Source: a virus
Length of the DNA: 23,150 nt
Reading direction: 5' to 3' (one strand)
Virus record (IMG/VR): IMGVR_UViG_3300025674_000417
Location: 1 to 23,150 of that record
The number at the start of each line of letters is the position of its first letter. Position 1 is the first letter of the stretch. Made by a program: the position numbers and the translations under genes. Below the pieces are notes generated by a model. That model was not told where the DNA came from and ran no database searches. It saw nothing but the letters and a program-made list of their open reading frames with translations. Positions 10,970-20,700 of this stretch are shown here, one piece after another.

Positions 10970-13399
10970 TTACTGGTTGGTCAGCATTCCCGCCCTAGCA
11001 GCGGCAGCCCTCTGAGCTCGATCAATAGCTCTCAGGGCTTGCCCTGCGCTGTTGCTCTGCGACAGCATTCCCAACGTGCCCTCCTGAACCTGCGGAATCA
11101 TGTTCTGCTGAGCCCTCTGCACCGCATTTCTGGCCGCCTCCTGCGCCCCAGTTTGTCCGGCAACCAAAAGCTGTGTACCTTTAGATGACAGCGGTCTACC
11201 TAACGCCGCACCGAGCGCGAGGTTCGGCACTCCAGTCAGAATTTGGGGAATTGACGCAAGGATGCCGGTAGCCGCAAGCGTATGGAACCATGACGGCTTC
11301 TCTGGCGACCTAAGATCGCTAAGCAGCTTCAGGTTGGCCTCGGCCTCGTCTGCCGCCTTTTGCAATGGCTTTATTTCTTCTGTAGCTCTAGCCAGTCTTT
11401 CCGCGGCAGCGCTATCGGTCCTCAGCTTGGCCTTGTCGGCCTCAATGGATCGTGCCAGCTCGGAGATTCTCTTGTCAGTCGCAGCCTTCAGCTTAGCGAC
11501 CTCTGCCTGCATCGCGTCCCCAACCCTGCGGGCGTATCTTGTAGAGATGGCGTTAGCCTTCTTCTCCGCCGCCCTCGACGCGGCTCGCATTGCTACAGCC
11601 TCCTGCTGAAGCCTATCACCAACACCGCGACTGGCCTTCTTATCACCGAAAGCAACAGCTTCAATCCAGTTGTCCTCCGTAAACAGCAGGTCTCTGGCGC
11701 TGTTGTTCGCCTTGCTGGAAGCGTTCTCAAAGGTTAGGCGAGTCTTGTACGCAGCCTTGTCGGCGTCCCACGCTTTGTGTGCGCTCTTTGGCAACTGGGA
11801 CTTGAGCAGATTGTCAAACTCGTTCTGCATCTCAGTGTAAGCCCGGTATGCGTCGGGGTTGTCACCCTGGAATGCAGAGGACCGCCGAGTGCCGATCAAT
11901 GACCGAACCTTTGCTGCATCGTCGCCAGTAATGTACCCGCCACTCTGGAGTCTGCCGGACAGGAGGTTCCTGAATTCGTCGGCAAAGTCCGCCGCACCCT
12001 TCTCGCCCAAAGCGCCCTTGGCTGTAACTGAGGGCAGCGCAACCTCATCCTGCAACACCCTTGACATTCTGCTCGTGAGCTTGTCTAGGTCCAGATTGTA
12101 CCCCTGCTGCTTGATAACCTGAAAGCCGTGCTTGTTCCACAGCTCATTGAGAAAGTCGTTCTGCTCTCGGACCGGCATGGAGAAAAGCCTTTGCTTCTCT
12201 GCGGGAGTGACCCCGGCAGGCAGCGCCTCATCCATCGCTTGAGTTCTGAACAGGACTCGCTGAGACTCCAGCCGACTATCCAGTTTCGACTTTACAGTTT
12301 TGAGTACCTGATTATACCGACCTGTCTGGTTGAGCATTTCCTCCGACCTGTTGACAGCGCCCTGTATCGTTTCATCCTCACGCTTCGCTGCCGCCTTGAG
12401 CTGCGCGTTCAAGATGGACTCCTCAGCTTTAACAAAGTCGTCCAGCTCCTTGCTGGCGTCAGCCTGCTTCTTTATGCTGGCCTTTAAGGCTTCTCGGCTG
12501 CCCTCTGCAATGTCTGTCGCCTCATTGATAACCCTGTCCTGCTGCGCCTTCATTCTCGTCTTGCCAAGGAATGACGGGGCGACAATATCCCTGTAGAACC
12601 CTCTAATCGAGTCCTGCATCGCGCTGTCGGCGTCAATCTCAACCATGTTGATAGGGGTGAAGTTGCCGTCAGCGTCCACAAGGTCGCCCTTGATGTTGCG
12701 AGAGATCAGCTTACCGCCCACTGCGCCGAGGCCGCCTAGAACAGCCTTGCCAACGACAGCACCACCAGCACCGCTGACAGCGCCGCCACCGACAGCCTCA
12801 AGCCCTTCCCCTGCCTCAGCAGAACCGGCAGCGTACAGAGCGCCTTCTCCAGCCCCACGAGAAGCTGCGGCGGTGGTCCTTGCGGCGGTGCCTGTTAGCC
12901 CTTGGAGCTTGGCAAGTCTAGCCGTCACGGCTGCGGGGCCGCCGATGAAGTTGGCAGGCGAAAGCACCGCGCCACCGAGCTGTGTAGCGAGAGCTGCGTT
13001 AGGGTTGGCTGCGGCATATTCCTGCTGACGCTGGCTTCTGAGCGCTTCCATGTCCATCATAATCTGACCGGCACTTCTGGGGTCGTCTGTCAGGGTAGAT
13101 GCAAGTCCTGCAATCGTAGCCTGAGCAACCTCGTCAGCCCAATCGAACAGCATGGCATTGGCCGTCATCTCTACAGCCGTATAGCTCCAGGGGTCCGGCT
13201 CGCCTCGCTCCTCTCGCTCAACAGCCTCCTTGAACGCTTTAGGCCGATCCATGTCGACAAACTCTTGCATCATCTGATCTGTGGCAGCGGCCTCCTCCTC
13301 TGGGGACATGTCCGGCTTTGCTTGTTGTGCGGCAGGGTTGCTGACAGAAAACTCTGCCATCATGTCCTTGATTGCCTGATCTTCTTCCTGCTTGTTCAT
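10970..13399 (-). CDS. Large internal virion (ejection) protein
   Basis: 809 aa, ATG at 13399. Last gene of the late cluster. Acidic N-terminus, then an Ala/Gly-rich hydrophobic region (about 135-235, including GGGAVSGAGGAVVGKAV) that could insert in membranes. Long helical segments follow, with coiled coils near 600-690 (RISELARSIEADKAKLR). A second hydrophobic stretch, HTLAATGILASIPQILTGV, comes before the Gln/Ala-rich end. Size, composition and place behind the tail genes match the largest of the internal or DNA-ejection proteins of podoviruses (functional analogues of T7 gp16 or P22 gp16/gp20). No enzymatic motif (such as a transglycosylase) is visible. Role by composition and context, not by family match. 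Confidence 0.7.
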   Translation of the reverse strand: MNKQEEDQAIKDMMAEFSVSNPAAQQAKPDMSPEEEAAATDQMMQEFVDMDRPKAFKEAVEREERGEPDPWSYTAVEMTANAMLFDWADEVAQATIAGLASTLTDDPRSAGQIMMDMEALRSQRQQEYAAANPNAALATQLGGAVLSPANFIGGPAAVTARLAKLQGLTGTAARTTAAASRGAGEGALYAAGSAEAGEGLEAVGGGAVSGAGGAVVGKAVLGGLGAVGGKLISRNIKGDLVDADGNFTPINMVEIDADSAMQDSIRGFYRDIVAPSFLGKTRMKAQQDRVINEATDIAEGSREALKASIKKQADASKELDDFVKAEESILNAQLKAAAKREDETIQGAVNRSEEMLNQTGRYNQVLKTVKSKLDSRLESQRVLFRTQAMDEALPAGVTPAEKQRLFSMPVREQNDFLNELWNKHGFQVIKQQGYNLDLDKLTSRMSRVLQDEVALPSVTAKGALGEKGAADFADEFRNLLSGRLQSGGYITGDDAAKVRSLIGTRRSSAFQGDNPDAYRAYTEMQNEFDNLLKSQLPKSAHKAWDADKAAYKTRLTFENASSKANNSARDLLFTEDNWIEAVAFGDKKASRGVGDRLQQEAVAMRAASRAAEKKANAISTRYARRVGDAMQAEVAKLKAATDKRISELARSIEADKAKLRTDSAAAERLARATEEIKPLQKAADEAEANLKLLSDLRSPEKPSWFHTLAATGILASIPQILTGVPNLALGAALGRPLSSKGTQLLVAGQTGAQEAARNAVQRAQQNMIPQVQEGTLGMLSQSNSAGQALRAIDRAQRAAAARAGMLTNQ

Positions 13400-13403
13400 C
13401 TAC

Positions 13404-14789
13404 TTAGAAGCTCCAGTTGTTTTTCTTTCCGATGTCGCTGTTGTTCAGCTCGTTCGACAGATCACGCGCCTCTGTTTCGAGAGAGATCAGGTTCTTAATG
13501 TCGGGATGCTGCTTCGCCATGACCTTCAGGATATTTTGGGAGTTAGTGTCGCCCCGCTGGAGCAACTCTCTGACCTTCAGCCTAACGCTGTCTCTCTCCT
13601 GTATCATGCTGCCGAGCTGATATGTCTCAGCGCCGAGAGAGTTCATCGACTTCTCTCTAGCCTTGAGCAGCTTTCGGTAGTTGGCGTGATGGACAGTCTC
13701 GATGCTGTCTGTTTGTGACGTAATCATCCGGTTGTTTTCCGCGATCTCAGCCTGATGCTCCTCAGCCTTCGACATGAGCACCAGAACCCGTTGAGCCTCC
13801 GCGTTCGTCAGGCTGTTAAAGTCGGCAGCACCTCTAGCGACCAGCTCCATATCCTTGTCGGATGCGACGCCGGGAGGCAGGTTCGCAATCATTCCGGACA
13901 CGCGAATCTCCTCCAGCTCCCGCCTCAAGGTGTCAGCATCATTACCAACACCGAGGGCTTCTCTGGTTTTGCTGAACATCTCGCCAATCGTGCCGGTCTC
14001 GGTCAAGCCCCTTTCCGCCACACTCGTTGCCAGCCCTGCGTACCTTGATGCGTTGCTGCCAGCCGCTTCAACCCTCTCGTCCAGCTCGGTTAATCGCTTA
14101 TTGACCTCTGGCGTCCTGAATGTTGTCCCCGTGTCTTGAACTTCGCCCGATGAGGGGTCGACCAAGAATATCTTGCCGCCCTCAACCCTGACCGTCTTGT
14201 TAACTTTCGAGTCTTTGTTGCGATCCAGAACCTTCTGGAGCGAGCCTGAGAGCTCTTTCAGGGCTTCCTCGCTCAACTGGGAGTCGCTCTCCTTGAGGCT
14301 TTTGCTTACACTCTCGACATAGCTTCTATCCCTAATGGAGAGGGTGTCGTCATTCGCGAGCGACTCGAATACGCTGGAGATGTTCGCCTGCTGTGCCACT
14401 AGGCTTTTCTGAGCTGCCTTCCGGTCCGCTGCATCGTTCTCGGCTTCTGTCTCAAGGTTTGCTGTCTCAGCTTCGGCCTTGGCTGTCTGCGCGACCGCCT
14501 TGTTAATGTTTGCCGTGTTAACCAGCCCGGACGATCTAAGCTCCTCAGCCTTCTGGGTAAGTGCGGCTGCCGTTTGGCGATCACCGCGCTCAAGAGCCTG
14601 CTGAGCCATGAGCTCGAGCTTAGCGACGGGGCTGGAAGCGGTCTTGATGGCCTCAGCCTCTTTCCTGGCCTCATCTCTAGCGCGTTTCTTGGCGCCTAGC
14701 CCACCGAGCTGCTGACCAACAGTGAACAAGCCGGCACCTTGACCGGCCTGCCCAATCGTGTTGAGAACTGTGTTTGATAATCTAGGCAT
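13404..14789 (-). CDS. Coiled-coil internal virion protein
   Basis: 461 aa, ATG at 14789 with AAGGAGG 6 nt upstream. A Gly-rich N-terminus (QAGQGAGLFTVGQQLGGLG) is followed by a long Ala/Glu/Lys helical region (EAEAIKTASSPVAKLELMAQ; AKAEAETANLETEAEN). A short beta insert comes next (VRVEGGKIFLVDPSSGEV), then further helices. This is the layout of the middle member of podoviral ejection protein sets. It lies between the 262-aa and 809-aa proteins, 4 nt upstream of the latter. Confidence 0.65.
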   Translation of the reverse strand: MPRLSNTVLNTIGQAGQGAGLFTVGQQLGGLGAKKRARDEARKEAEAIKTASSPVAKLELMAQQALERGDRQTAAALTQKAEELRSSGLVNTANINKAVAQTAKAEAETANLETEAENDAADRKAAQKSLVAQQANISSVFESLANDDTLSIRDRSYVESVSKSLKESDSQLSEEALKELSGSLQKVLDRNKDSKVNKTVRVEGGKIFLVDPSSGEVQDTGTTFRTPEVNKRLTELDERVEAAGSNASRYAGLATSVAERGLTETGTIGEMFSKTREALGVGNDADTLRRELEEIRVSGMIANLPPGVASDKDMELVARGAADFNSLTNAEAQRVLVLMSKAEEHQAEIAENNRMITSQTDSIETVHHANYRKLLKAREKSMNSLGAETYQLGSMIQERDSVRLKVRELLQRGDTNSQNILKVMAKQHPDIKNLISLETEARDLSNELNNSDIGKKNNWSF

Positions 14790-14798
14790 GGTGCCTCC

Positions 14799-15587
14799 TT
14801 ATGAGAATAGACCTGCAAGGGCGCCTGACATGAGGCCGCCGCCCAGTGAGCTGGCTAGATTAGCCTGAGACATGCGTGATTGCAACAGGGCATCGAGACC
14901 GCTGGTGTACGTTTCGCCGTATGCCTGTGCTGCCGCCGCCTGATTGAGTCTGGCCTGCTCTGCCGCACTCATGCCCGGCTGGATGCCTGCAAGCAACTGA
15001 GCCTGCGGAACGTAAGCGGATGCTAACATGCCTTGACCGAGACCGGCCTGACGCTGCTGCTCCTGTCCAGCGAACTGCATGGCTGCCAGCATAGACTTGT
15101 CACGCTGCTCTGCTTGAGCCTTAGCCATTGCCAGTTGCTCCGGTGTGCCACCGAACATTGCGCTCCTGACGCCGCCTCGACCCTGGTTGTACAGCCTGCT
15201 CTCTAATGCTAGACGCTGACGCTCCTCCTCGGGAGATTGCGCTGCTCGCATCCGGTTGTATACTTCCTGCTCACGCTGCGCGGTGGGCATGGCTGCCTGA
15301 TTGAAGAACATGCCGGCGTTAGCCATCTGTTGTTCATACAGAGCCTGCTCCTGCGGGGAAAGCTGCATGGACGTGCTGACCTGTCCGTTAGGGCCCTGAG
15401 AAACATTGAACTGGCCTCCCGTGGCTGAGGTAATGCCGTAAGGCTTGAATCCGAGCTTCTGCTCCATTGTGCCGGCGAGATCTGTCAGCTCCTTGCGAGC
15501 ATCATCGCCTGCCGAACCGATATTTTTGTATGCCTCGTATGTCAGGGCGCCGCCTGCACCCAGTCCCAATAATTCCGAAAGACTCAT
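14799..15587 (-). CDS. Ala/Gln/Met-rich internal virion protein
   Basis: 262 aa, start in an ATGA overlap with the nozzle gene stop. N-terminal Gly/Ala stretch (LSELLGLGAGGALTYEAYK), a short polar region, then Gln/Ala/Met-rich helices with a conserved-looking SRLYNQGRGGVRSAMFGG and a Gly-rich hydrophobic end (SSLGGGLMSGALAGLFS). The ends could act as membrane-active segments. It resembles the smallest member of podoviral ejection protein sets (analogue of T7 gp14 or P22 gp7). Assigned by composition and order. Confidence 0.65.
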   Translation of the reverse strand: MSLSELLGLGAGGALTYEAYKNIGSAGDDARKELTDLAGTMEQKLGFKPYGITSATGGQFNVSQGPNGQVSTSMQLSPQEQALYEQQMANAGMFFNQAAMPTAQREQEVYNRMRAAQSPEEERQRLALESRLYNQGRGGVRSAMFGGTPEQLAMAKAQAEQRDKSMLAAMQFAGQEQQRQAGLGQGMLASAYVPQAQLLAGIQPGMSAAEQARLNQAAAAQAYGETYTSGLDALLQSRMSQANLASSLGGGLMSGALAGLFS

Positions 15588-17113
15588 AAGCTACGTCCTG
15601 TTAATAATAGCATGTTGATTTCCTGTATAGATAGTTCGTTCCCGTTTACATCACTTTCCAGCGTTACCGATACGGTTGCACCGCTGCCGTTAGCGTTAAG
15701 CGATTGCCTGATAGCCAGGATGCCAGAGCTAAACTCACCCACCCCAAACTCCGCTTGGCCGAACTGCGCGACCCCGGCTGTACTCGGGGTAAATGACGAC
15801 GATCCGACCACCGAGTCGAAGTCGTAGCCCCACCTAAGCGTGACAGGCTGTCCGATGTTGCCGATGAGCGTGGGCCTGATCTTTTTGATAAACTTCAGTT
15901 GAGCTGTATCGCCAAGCGACAGCTCTGGACTCTTGTAGGTAAGTCGATAAGGGGTTCCGTCGTCGGTATACCCTTCATACTTGCCGATGCCGCCAGAATA
16001 CCCGACAAGCATCTCCCCGGTAATCCTGTCCCCCGCATACAGCGCACTGATGGGCGAGTTCGGCCAGAACGTCGCTCTCCATGCGCCACTCTCCAGAGCG
16101 CCCCTGGTGTCGAAGCAGTATATCTTGCTCTGGCTCCTGAACAGCAGCAGATAAAACTTCTGCTCGGGGAAGTAGGCAGAGTCGAACTCGCTAGTCTCGC
16201 CGTCTATCAGCCCGATGATGTCGCTGGTGACACTGCTGGACAAGGAGTTGATGCTGGCCGACTTCTCCTGAATCGTCCGACCGAGACTTCTGAGGCCGCT
16301 GTGGGAGAGGAACACAAGATCACGCCCGGTGGACTGAATGGTATGCCTAGATACGCACCCCACGCCCGTAATGGTGTCGGATAGAGCCATTGTGGTCGGA
16401 TCTTCTGCGCCAGCGTACACCAGAATCGACTGAGTGCCAAATACGACAAGGAAGTCGTTGTGGGCAGCCAGCCCCACGATCTGATCGAAACCGCTGGGCC
16501 ACGCCTCTGAAACGTCAATAGAGCCGGAGGACCCGCCAGTCCAGACATGCCCTTGCAGAAGGTCTGACCAGTATATAGTGCTTTTGTCAAAGGTGAAGTC
16601 TGCCGTCCAGAGCCGGCCATATGCGCCAATAACCTCATTGCCGTATATGGCGGAGGTTACACCAGCAGCGCCAGAGACAGTGGACATAGGCTCGACCAAG
16701 AGTGTACTGTGCGAGTACACCAGCGGCTCGTACCCTCTCTGGAAGAAATAGATCGAGTCGTTGAAGTTGACAATCCTCCAGTCATCAGAGGTGATCGTGT
16801 AGGCCGGCGGGGTAAAGTCCACAAGCGTGGCCTCGCCCAAGAGTATCTTGTTGTTGCCGGCGGAAAACGTGCCGGTATTGCCGCCGCTGTCCCGGAACTT
16901 GTGGATCCGCGTTATGGGCTCCCCGCCTAAAGCTGCTATGTTTGAGCTAAGATTCGTTATCCCCTTACGAGATGCAAGGCGACCGCGCTTGTCGATAACA
17001 GCATTGTCTGCCTGCTCGGCAAAGGATGGATCCTGCGCCAGGATCGCGTCCTCCGTGTTCAGACCCTTGAATGCCGGAGCGACAAGGTTAATGCTTTTCA
17101 GTTCTTGTGCCAT
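15584..17113 (-). CDS. Tail tube/nozzle-type protein
   Basis: 509 aa, ATG at 17113, AAGGCGG upstream. Starts with a pattern typical of podoviral and related tail proteins, APAFKGLNTEDAILAQDP and NAVIDKRGRLASRKG. Beta-propeller-like repeats follow (RIVNFNDSIYFFQ, IVGLAAHNDFLVVFGTQSI, RDLVFLSHSGLRSLG, FYLLLFRSQSKIYCFD, SALYAGD), then a C-terminal beta domain. This is the layout of proteins that build the tail below the adaptor ring (analogues of T7 gp12 or P22 gp10). The gene directly downstream of the adaptor gene supports this. Confidence 0.75.
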   Translation of the reverse strand: MAQELKSINLVAPAFKGLNTEDAILAQDPSFAEQADNAVIDKRGRLASRKGITNLSSNIAALGGEPITRIHKFRDSGGNTGTFSAGNNKILLGEATLVDFTPPAYTITSDDWRIVNFNDSIYFFQRGYEPLVYSHSTLLVEPMSTVSGAAGVTSAIYGNEVIGAYGRLWTADFTFDKSTIYWSDLLQGHVWTGGSSGSIDVSEAWPSGFDQIVGLAAHNDFLVVFGTQSILVYAGAEDPTTMALSDTITGVGCVSRHTIQSTGRDLVFLSHSGLRSLGRTIQEKSASINSLSSSVTSDIIGLIDGETSEFDSAYFPEQKFYLLLFRSQSKIYCFDTRGALESGAWRATFWPNSPISALYAGDRITGEMLVGYSGGIGKYEGYTDDGTPYRLTYKSPELSLGDTAQLKFIKKIRPTLIGNIGQPVTLRWGYDFDSVVGSSSFTPSTAGVAQFGQAEFGVGEFSSGILAIRQSLNANGSGATVSVTLESDVNGNELSIQEINMLLLTGRSL

Positions 17114-17122
17114 TCTGCCGCC

Positions 17123-17779
17123 TTACGGTGTGTAGAAGATGGTGTCCTCGGGGTGCAGCGCAGCATCCAGTGCGACCGCATCACCCAGCAGACTCTTGGC
17201 TATCTGGAAGTATTCCTGTGTTGACGTGCCACCAGTCTCGCCGCGCTCACGAGCCGCCAGGGCCAAAGCAAGATGCAGGACAGGCATGTATGGTATCTCA
17301 AGCACATCCGCGTCAGCAGACAGTCGGTCATTCCTGACCACCGCATCGAACCTGATCGTGTACGCTGCATCTGGCAGTGGGTACAGGTCTATCGTCTGGT
17401 CGCCGTTGGAGTCGGTCTCTCCGAAAGTGTAGTAGCGAGGAGCGCCGGAGGTTGATCCATCGATAAAGTACTTCTCATCGAACCAATCCGAAGTCCGGTA
17501 TTCCATCACCCAGTTAGACGTATCATTGATGACGTTGAGCTGCTTGCCCTGCCATCCAGTGCCGGTCAGGGCGTAGTTCTTGGTGCTGGCGACCGTGTTG
17601 ATAGATATGGTAGACCGGAGCGTAGTCCAGTCCCATGCGTTCTCAACCGTGACCTTTGCGTCATTTACAAAGTCCCCGATCAGGGTGCTGTAGTCGCTGC
17701 TCGCAACGGTAGCCACTGTAGGCTCTCTGAGGCGCCTCAGAACGCCGTTTACCAGCTCTAGGTATGTCATTGTTGCCAT
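17123..17779 (-). CDS. Tail adaptor (T7 gp11/P22 gp4-like)
   Basis: 218 aa, start in TAATG overlap with the fibre gene stop. The N-terminus MTYLELVNGVLRRLREPTV plus FVNDAKVTVENAWDWTTLR is the helical signature of head-to-tail adaptor or tail tubular A proteins. It is followed by a beta insertion (GAPRYYTFGE, IDLYPLPDAAYTIRFDAVV) and a C-terminal helix (HLALALAARERG). It would ring the portal and carry the nozzle protein. Normal length for the family. Confidence 0.85.
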   Translation of the reverse strand: MATMTYLELVNGVLRRLREPTVATVASSDYSTLIGDFVNDAKVTVENAWDWTTLRSTISINTVASTKNYALTGTGWQGKQLNVINDTSNWVMEYRTSDWFDEKYFIDGSTSGAPRYYTFGETDSNGDQTIDLYPLPDAAYTIRFDAVVRNDRLSADADVLEIPYMPVLHLALALAARERGETGGTSTQEYFQIAKSLLGDAVALDAALHPEDTIFYTP

Positions 17780-20700
17780 TATATCATGTCCTTGAATAAG
17801 CTCTTGGAGATCATGCGCTCCAGGTCAGCCATTGGATCACCGACCTTGTATATTACACTCTGGAGAGGGCTGTAGTCAACCCCGATGCCGCCTGTAAACA
17901 TACCGCCACGACCGCCGCCAGGGGCGCCATCAGCGCCATCAGCACCATCTTGACCATCGGCACCGTCCCGGCCATCAGCACCATCTTGACCATCGGCACC
18001 GTCCCGGCCATCCTGACCATCTTGACCATCGGCACCGTCCCGACCATCTTGACCATCTTGGCCGTCCTGACCGTCTTGGCCGTCCTGACCATCTTGGCCG
18101 TCGACACCATCCTTCCCGTCTTGGCCGTCTTGACCGTCGACGCCATCCTTGCCGTCCTGACCGTCTTGGCCGTCCTGACCGTCTTGGCCGTCTTGACCAT
18201 CCTGGCCGTCCCGACCGTCATTCCCATCCTGACCGTCCCGACCGTCATTCCCATCCTGGCCATCTTGCCCGGCACTCCCGTCCTGACCATCTTGACCATC
18301 TTGACCGTCTTGACCATTTTGACCGTTGGCGCCATCCTGGCCATCAGCACCATCTTGGCCGTCTTGGCCGTCGTTAGCAGAACCATCACTGGAGCCATCA
18401 TTCGAACCGTCATTCGAACCGTCATTCGAACCGTCATTCGAACCGTCATTTGAGCCGTCATTTGAGCCGTCATTTGAGCCGTCATTTGAGCCGTCAGAGG
18501 AGTCGTCTACAGAGCCGTCAGATGAGTCGTCAGTGGAGCCGTTAGCGGAGTCGTCTACAGAACCGTCAGCCGAGTCATCAGCGGAGTCGTCTGCGGAACC
18601 GTCAGATGATTCTTCGCCCTCACCTTCCGTGATATCGCCCTCACCTTCCGGGGTTTCGGTCTCGTCACCTTCCTCGGCATCCTCACCCTCACCCGGGCTC
18701 AGGTCTACAGAATCGTCGGATGAGCCATCTCCGCCATCGTCCCCGCCAGCGTCCCCGCCAGCATCTCCTCCAGTGTCTCCACCGGATTCTTCGCTAGAGT
18801 CTCCGCCGGCACCGGGTTCTTCAAAGATATCGCCGCCCGAGCTGTAATCAGGAACCTCTATCAAGCCGCCTTCGACGTTGGCCAGGATCAGGTCCTTCAG
18901 CCAGCTAGATGCATCCTCTGGACCAATCATCCCCTTCAGAAGCTCCCACGGGGCGCCTACGATGGAACCGATCTTCTCTAGGGCGGTAGCATCCTCGCTG
19001 CCCCAGATGCTGCCAATCTCCTCAGCAGCGCCCAGAACGGCGTCCTTAATGTCCTGTAGAGGCTTTGTTGCCGCGTCAATAACGCCGCCAGCGATCTCTC
19101 CAGCAGGGAGCCAATCGCCTTGCTCGTTGGTCAGGGGTATCTCCGCAGGGTCTCCGGGGATACCAGGAATCGCCAAGATCAGGGTCTTTGTGAAACCGCC
19201 GTCCGGGCTCTCCACGGGGGAGACTCTCACCCCGACAATGGAGCCTGGAGCAACCCAGTTCTCAAGGTCCTCTCCAGTCGGGATTGCGCCCTCAAGGATG
19301 TCCACTATGCCGGCAGGAAGCTCGCTCGCGCTATCCAGAACCCCGCCCAATGCGCCCTTGATCTGCTCAAGAATGCCTGCGTTCTCAGGGTTGGCCAGAT
19401 CTTCACCGGAGATAGTACCTCCGTTATCCACCCAATCCCATGTTCCAGTGTCCGTATTCCACTGGTACTCGCCTGTCCCGCTCAGAATTGGCGGAGCTTC
19501 GTTTACGCCCTCAACCCATTCGTAATCCTGCATTTCAGGATCCCACTGCCACTCGCCGGTCGGGCTAATAGGTTGCGGTGGGTCGAAGAATGCGCCGTCA
19601 CCCTCCAGATCCGGGTCCGCCACCAGATCTTGATATTGAGCCCACTCCTGGTCGCTCACTACGCCGTTACCGTCTAGGTCGGCCTCTGGGTGTGTGGCAT
19701 TCACATAGTCGATATGGGCGAGAGCTTCCTCAAGCGTATTGATGTTGTTGTCGCTCGCGATCAGGTCGTCAATAACGCTCTGCCACTCATCGGGGTACAC
19801 GTCGGTGGGTTGGTCTTGCGTTTCATCCGGGCCTGGAGTCTCGTCGGTTTCAGGCGAGTCCGTCACAGAGTCGTTAAGGATCTCCTCCAGGCTCTCGTCT
19901 GCGTCAGGGGTGTCCTGTATGTCTAGCAACCAGTTTACCTGATCCTGGTTCAGCCCCTGCTCCTTCAGCTTTTCCGGGTCCAGCTCTCCAGCCTCGTATA
20001 GCGCCTTGAGGTCTTGGCGCATAGCGAGCGTGCCAATGGGGATTCCGGCAATCATCACGGGGTCGAGATCCATCTCGCCGCCCTTCTCGCCAGTGCCAAA
20101 GATGACGTCGTAGATTGGGCTCATGTCGGCGGAGTCTGAACCAACAAGCACCCAGTTTCCGTTAGAGTCCTGCACCGGCAAGCCAATAACCGCATCCGAT
20201 CCTGACGTGCTCCCGCTAGATGACCCTGTGTAATCGCCCCCGCTTCCCGCTGTAGCTTCCCTGACTGCGTCGAGGTAGCCCTGGAAGATTTCGTTCATGG
20301 TTGCGTTGGGGTCTACGTTGGGGTCGGCCAGGATGGCATCTACAACGTCTTGCTGAGTGTAGTCTGGGGGCAGGTTGGTCCACCAGCCTGTTGGGCTTGA
20401 GGAGCCCCCTGAAGCGCCTCCCGTTGTACCGCCGCCGGTAGTCGAGCCTGTTGCTGCGCCGCCGGTAGTCGAGCCTGCCGTGGGCATGAGAGCGCTGATC
20501 ACCTGTTGCGCTACCGGGCCGCTAAGCATTCCGCTGCCCACTGCCGCGCCCAGCTTTTGAGTCCACTGCTGCCCATACCCGGCATCCGCGCCCTTGTTGA
20601 GCATCCAAGTGACCCACTCGTCGGCAGATATGGTGCCGTCGCTGTTAGCGTCCCCGCCGTCACGAGAGATTCGAGTGTAGTCGTCTTGAGTGAACGCCTT

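Noticed and set aside
12902-13498. 198-codon + strand ORF opposite the internal virion protein
   Set aside because: Shadow of the Ala/Gly-rich - strand gene; no ribosome binding site or protein-like pattern.
17853-18485. 210-codon - strand ORF of repeated MTAQ/MVKM-like units overlapping the fibre gene
   Set aside because: Alternate frame of the collagen-like repeat, open only because the 9- and 12-bp units lack stops.
17950-18847. Two long + strand ORFs with repeated TILTIG and PSFE units opposite the fibre gene
   Set aside because: Complementary-strand shadows of the same repeats, no ribosome binding sites, within the late - strand operon.
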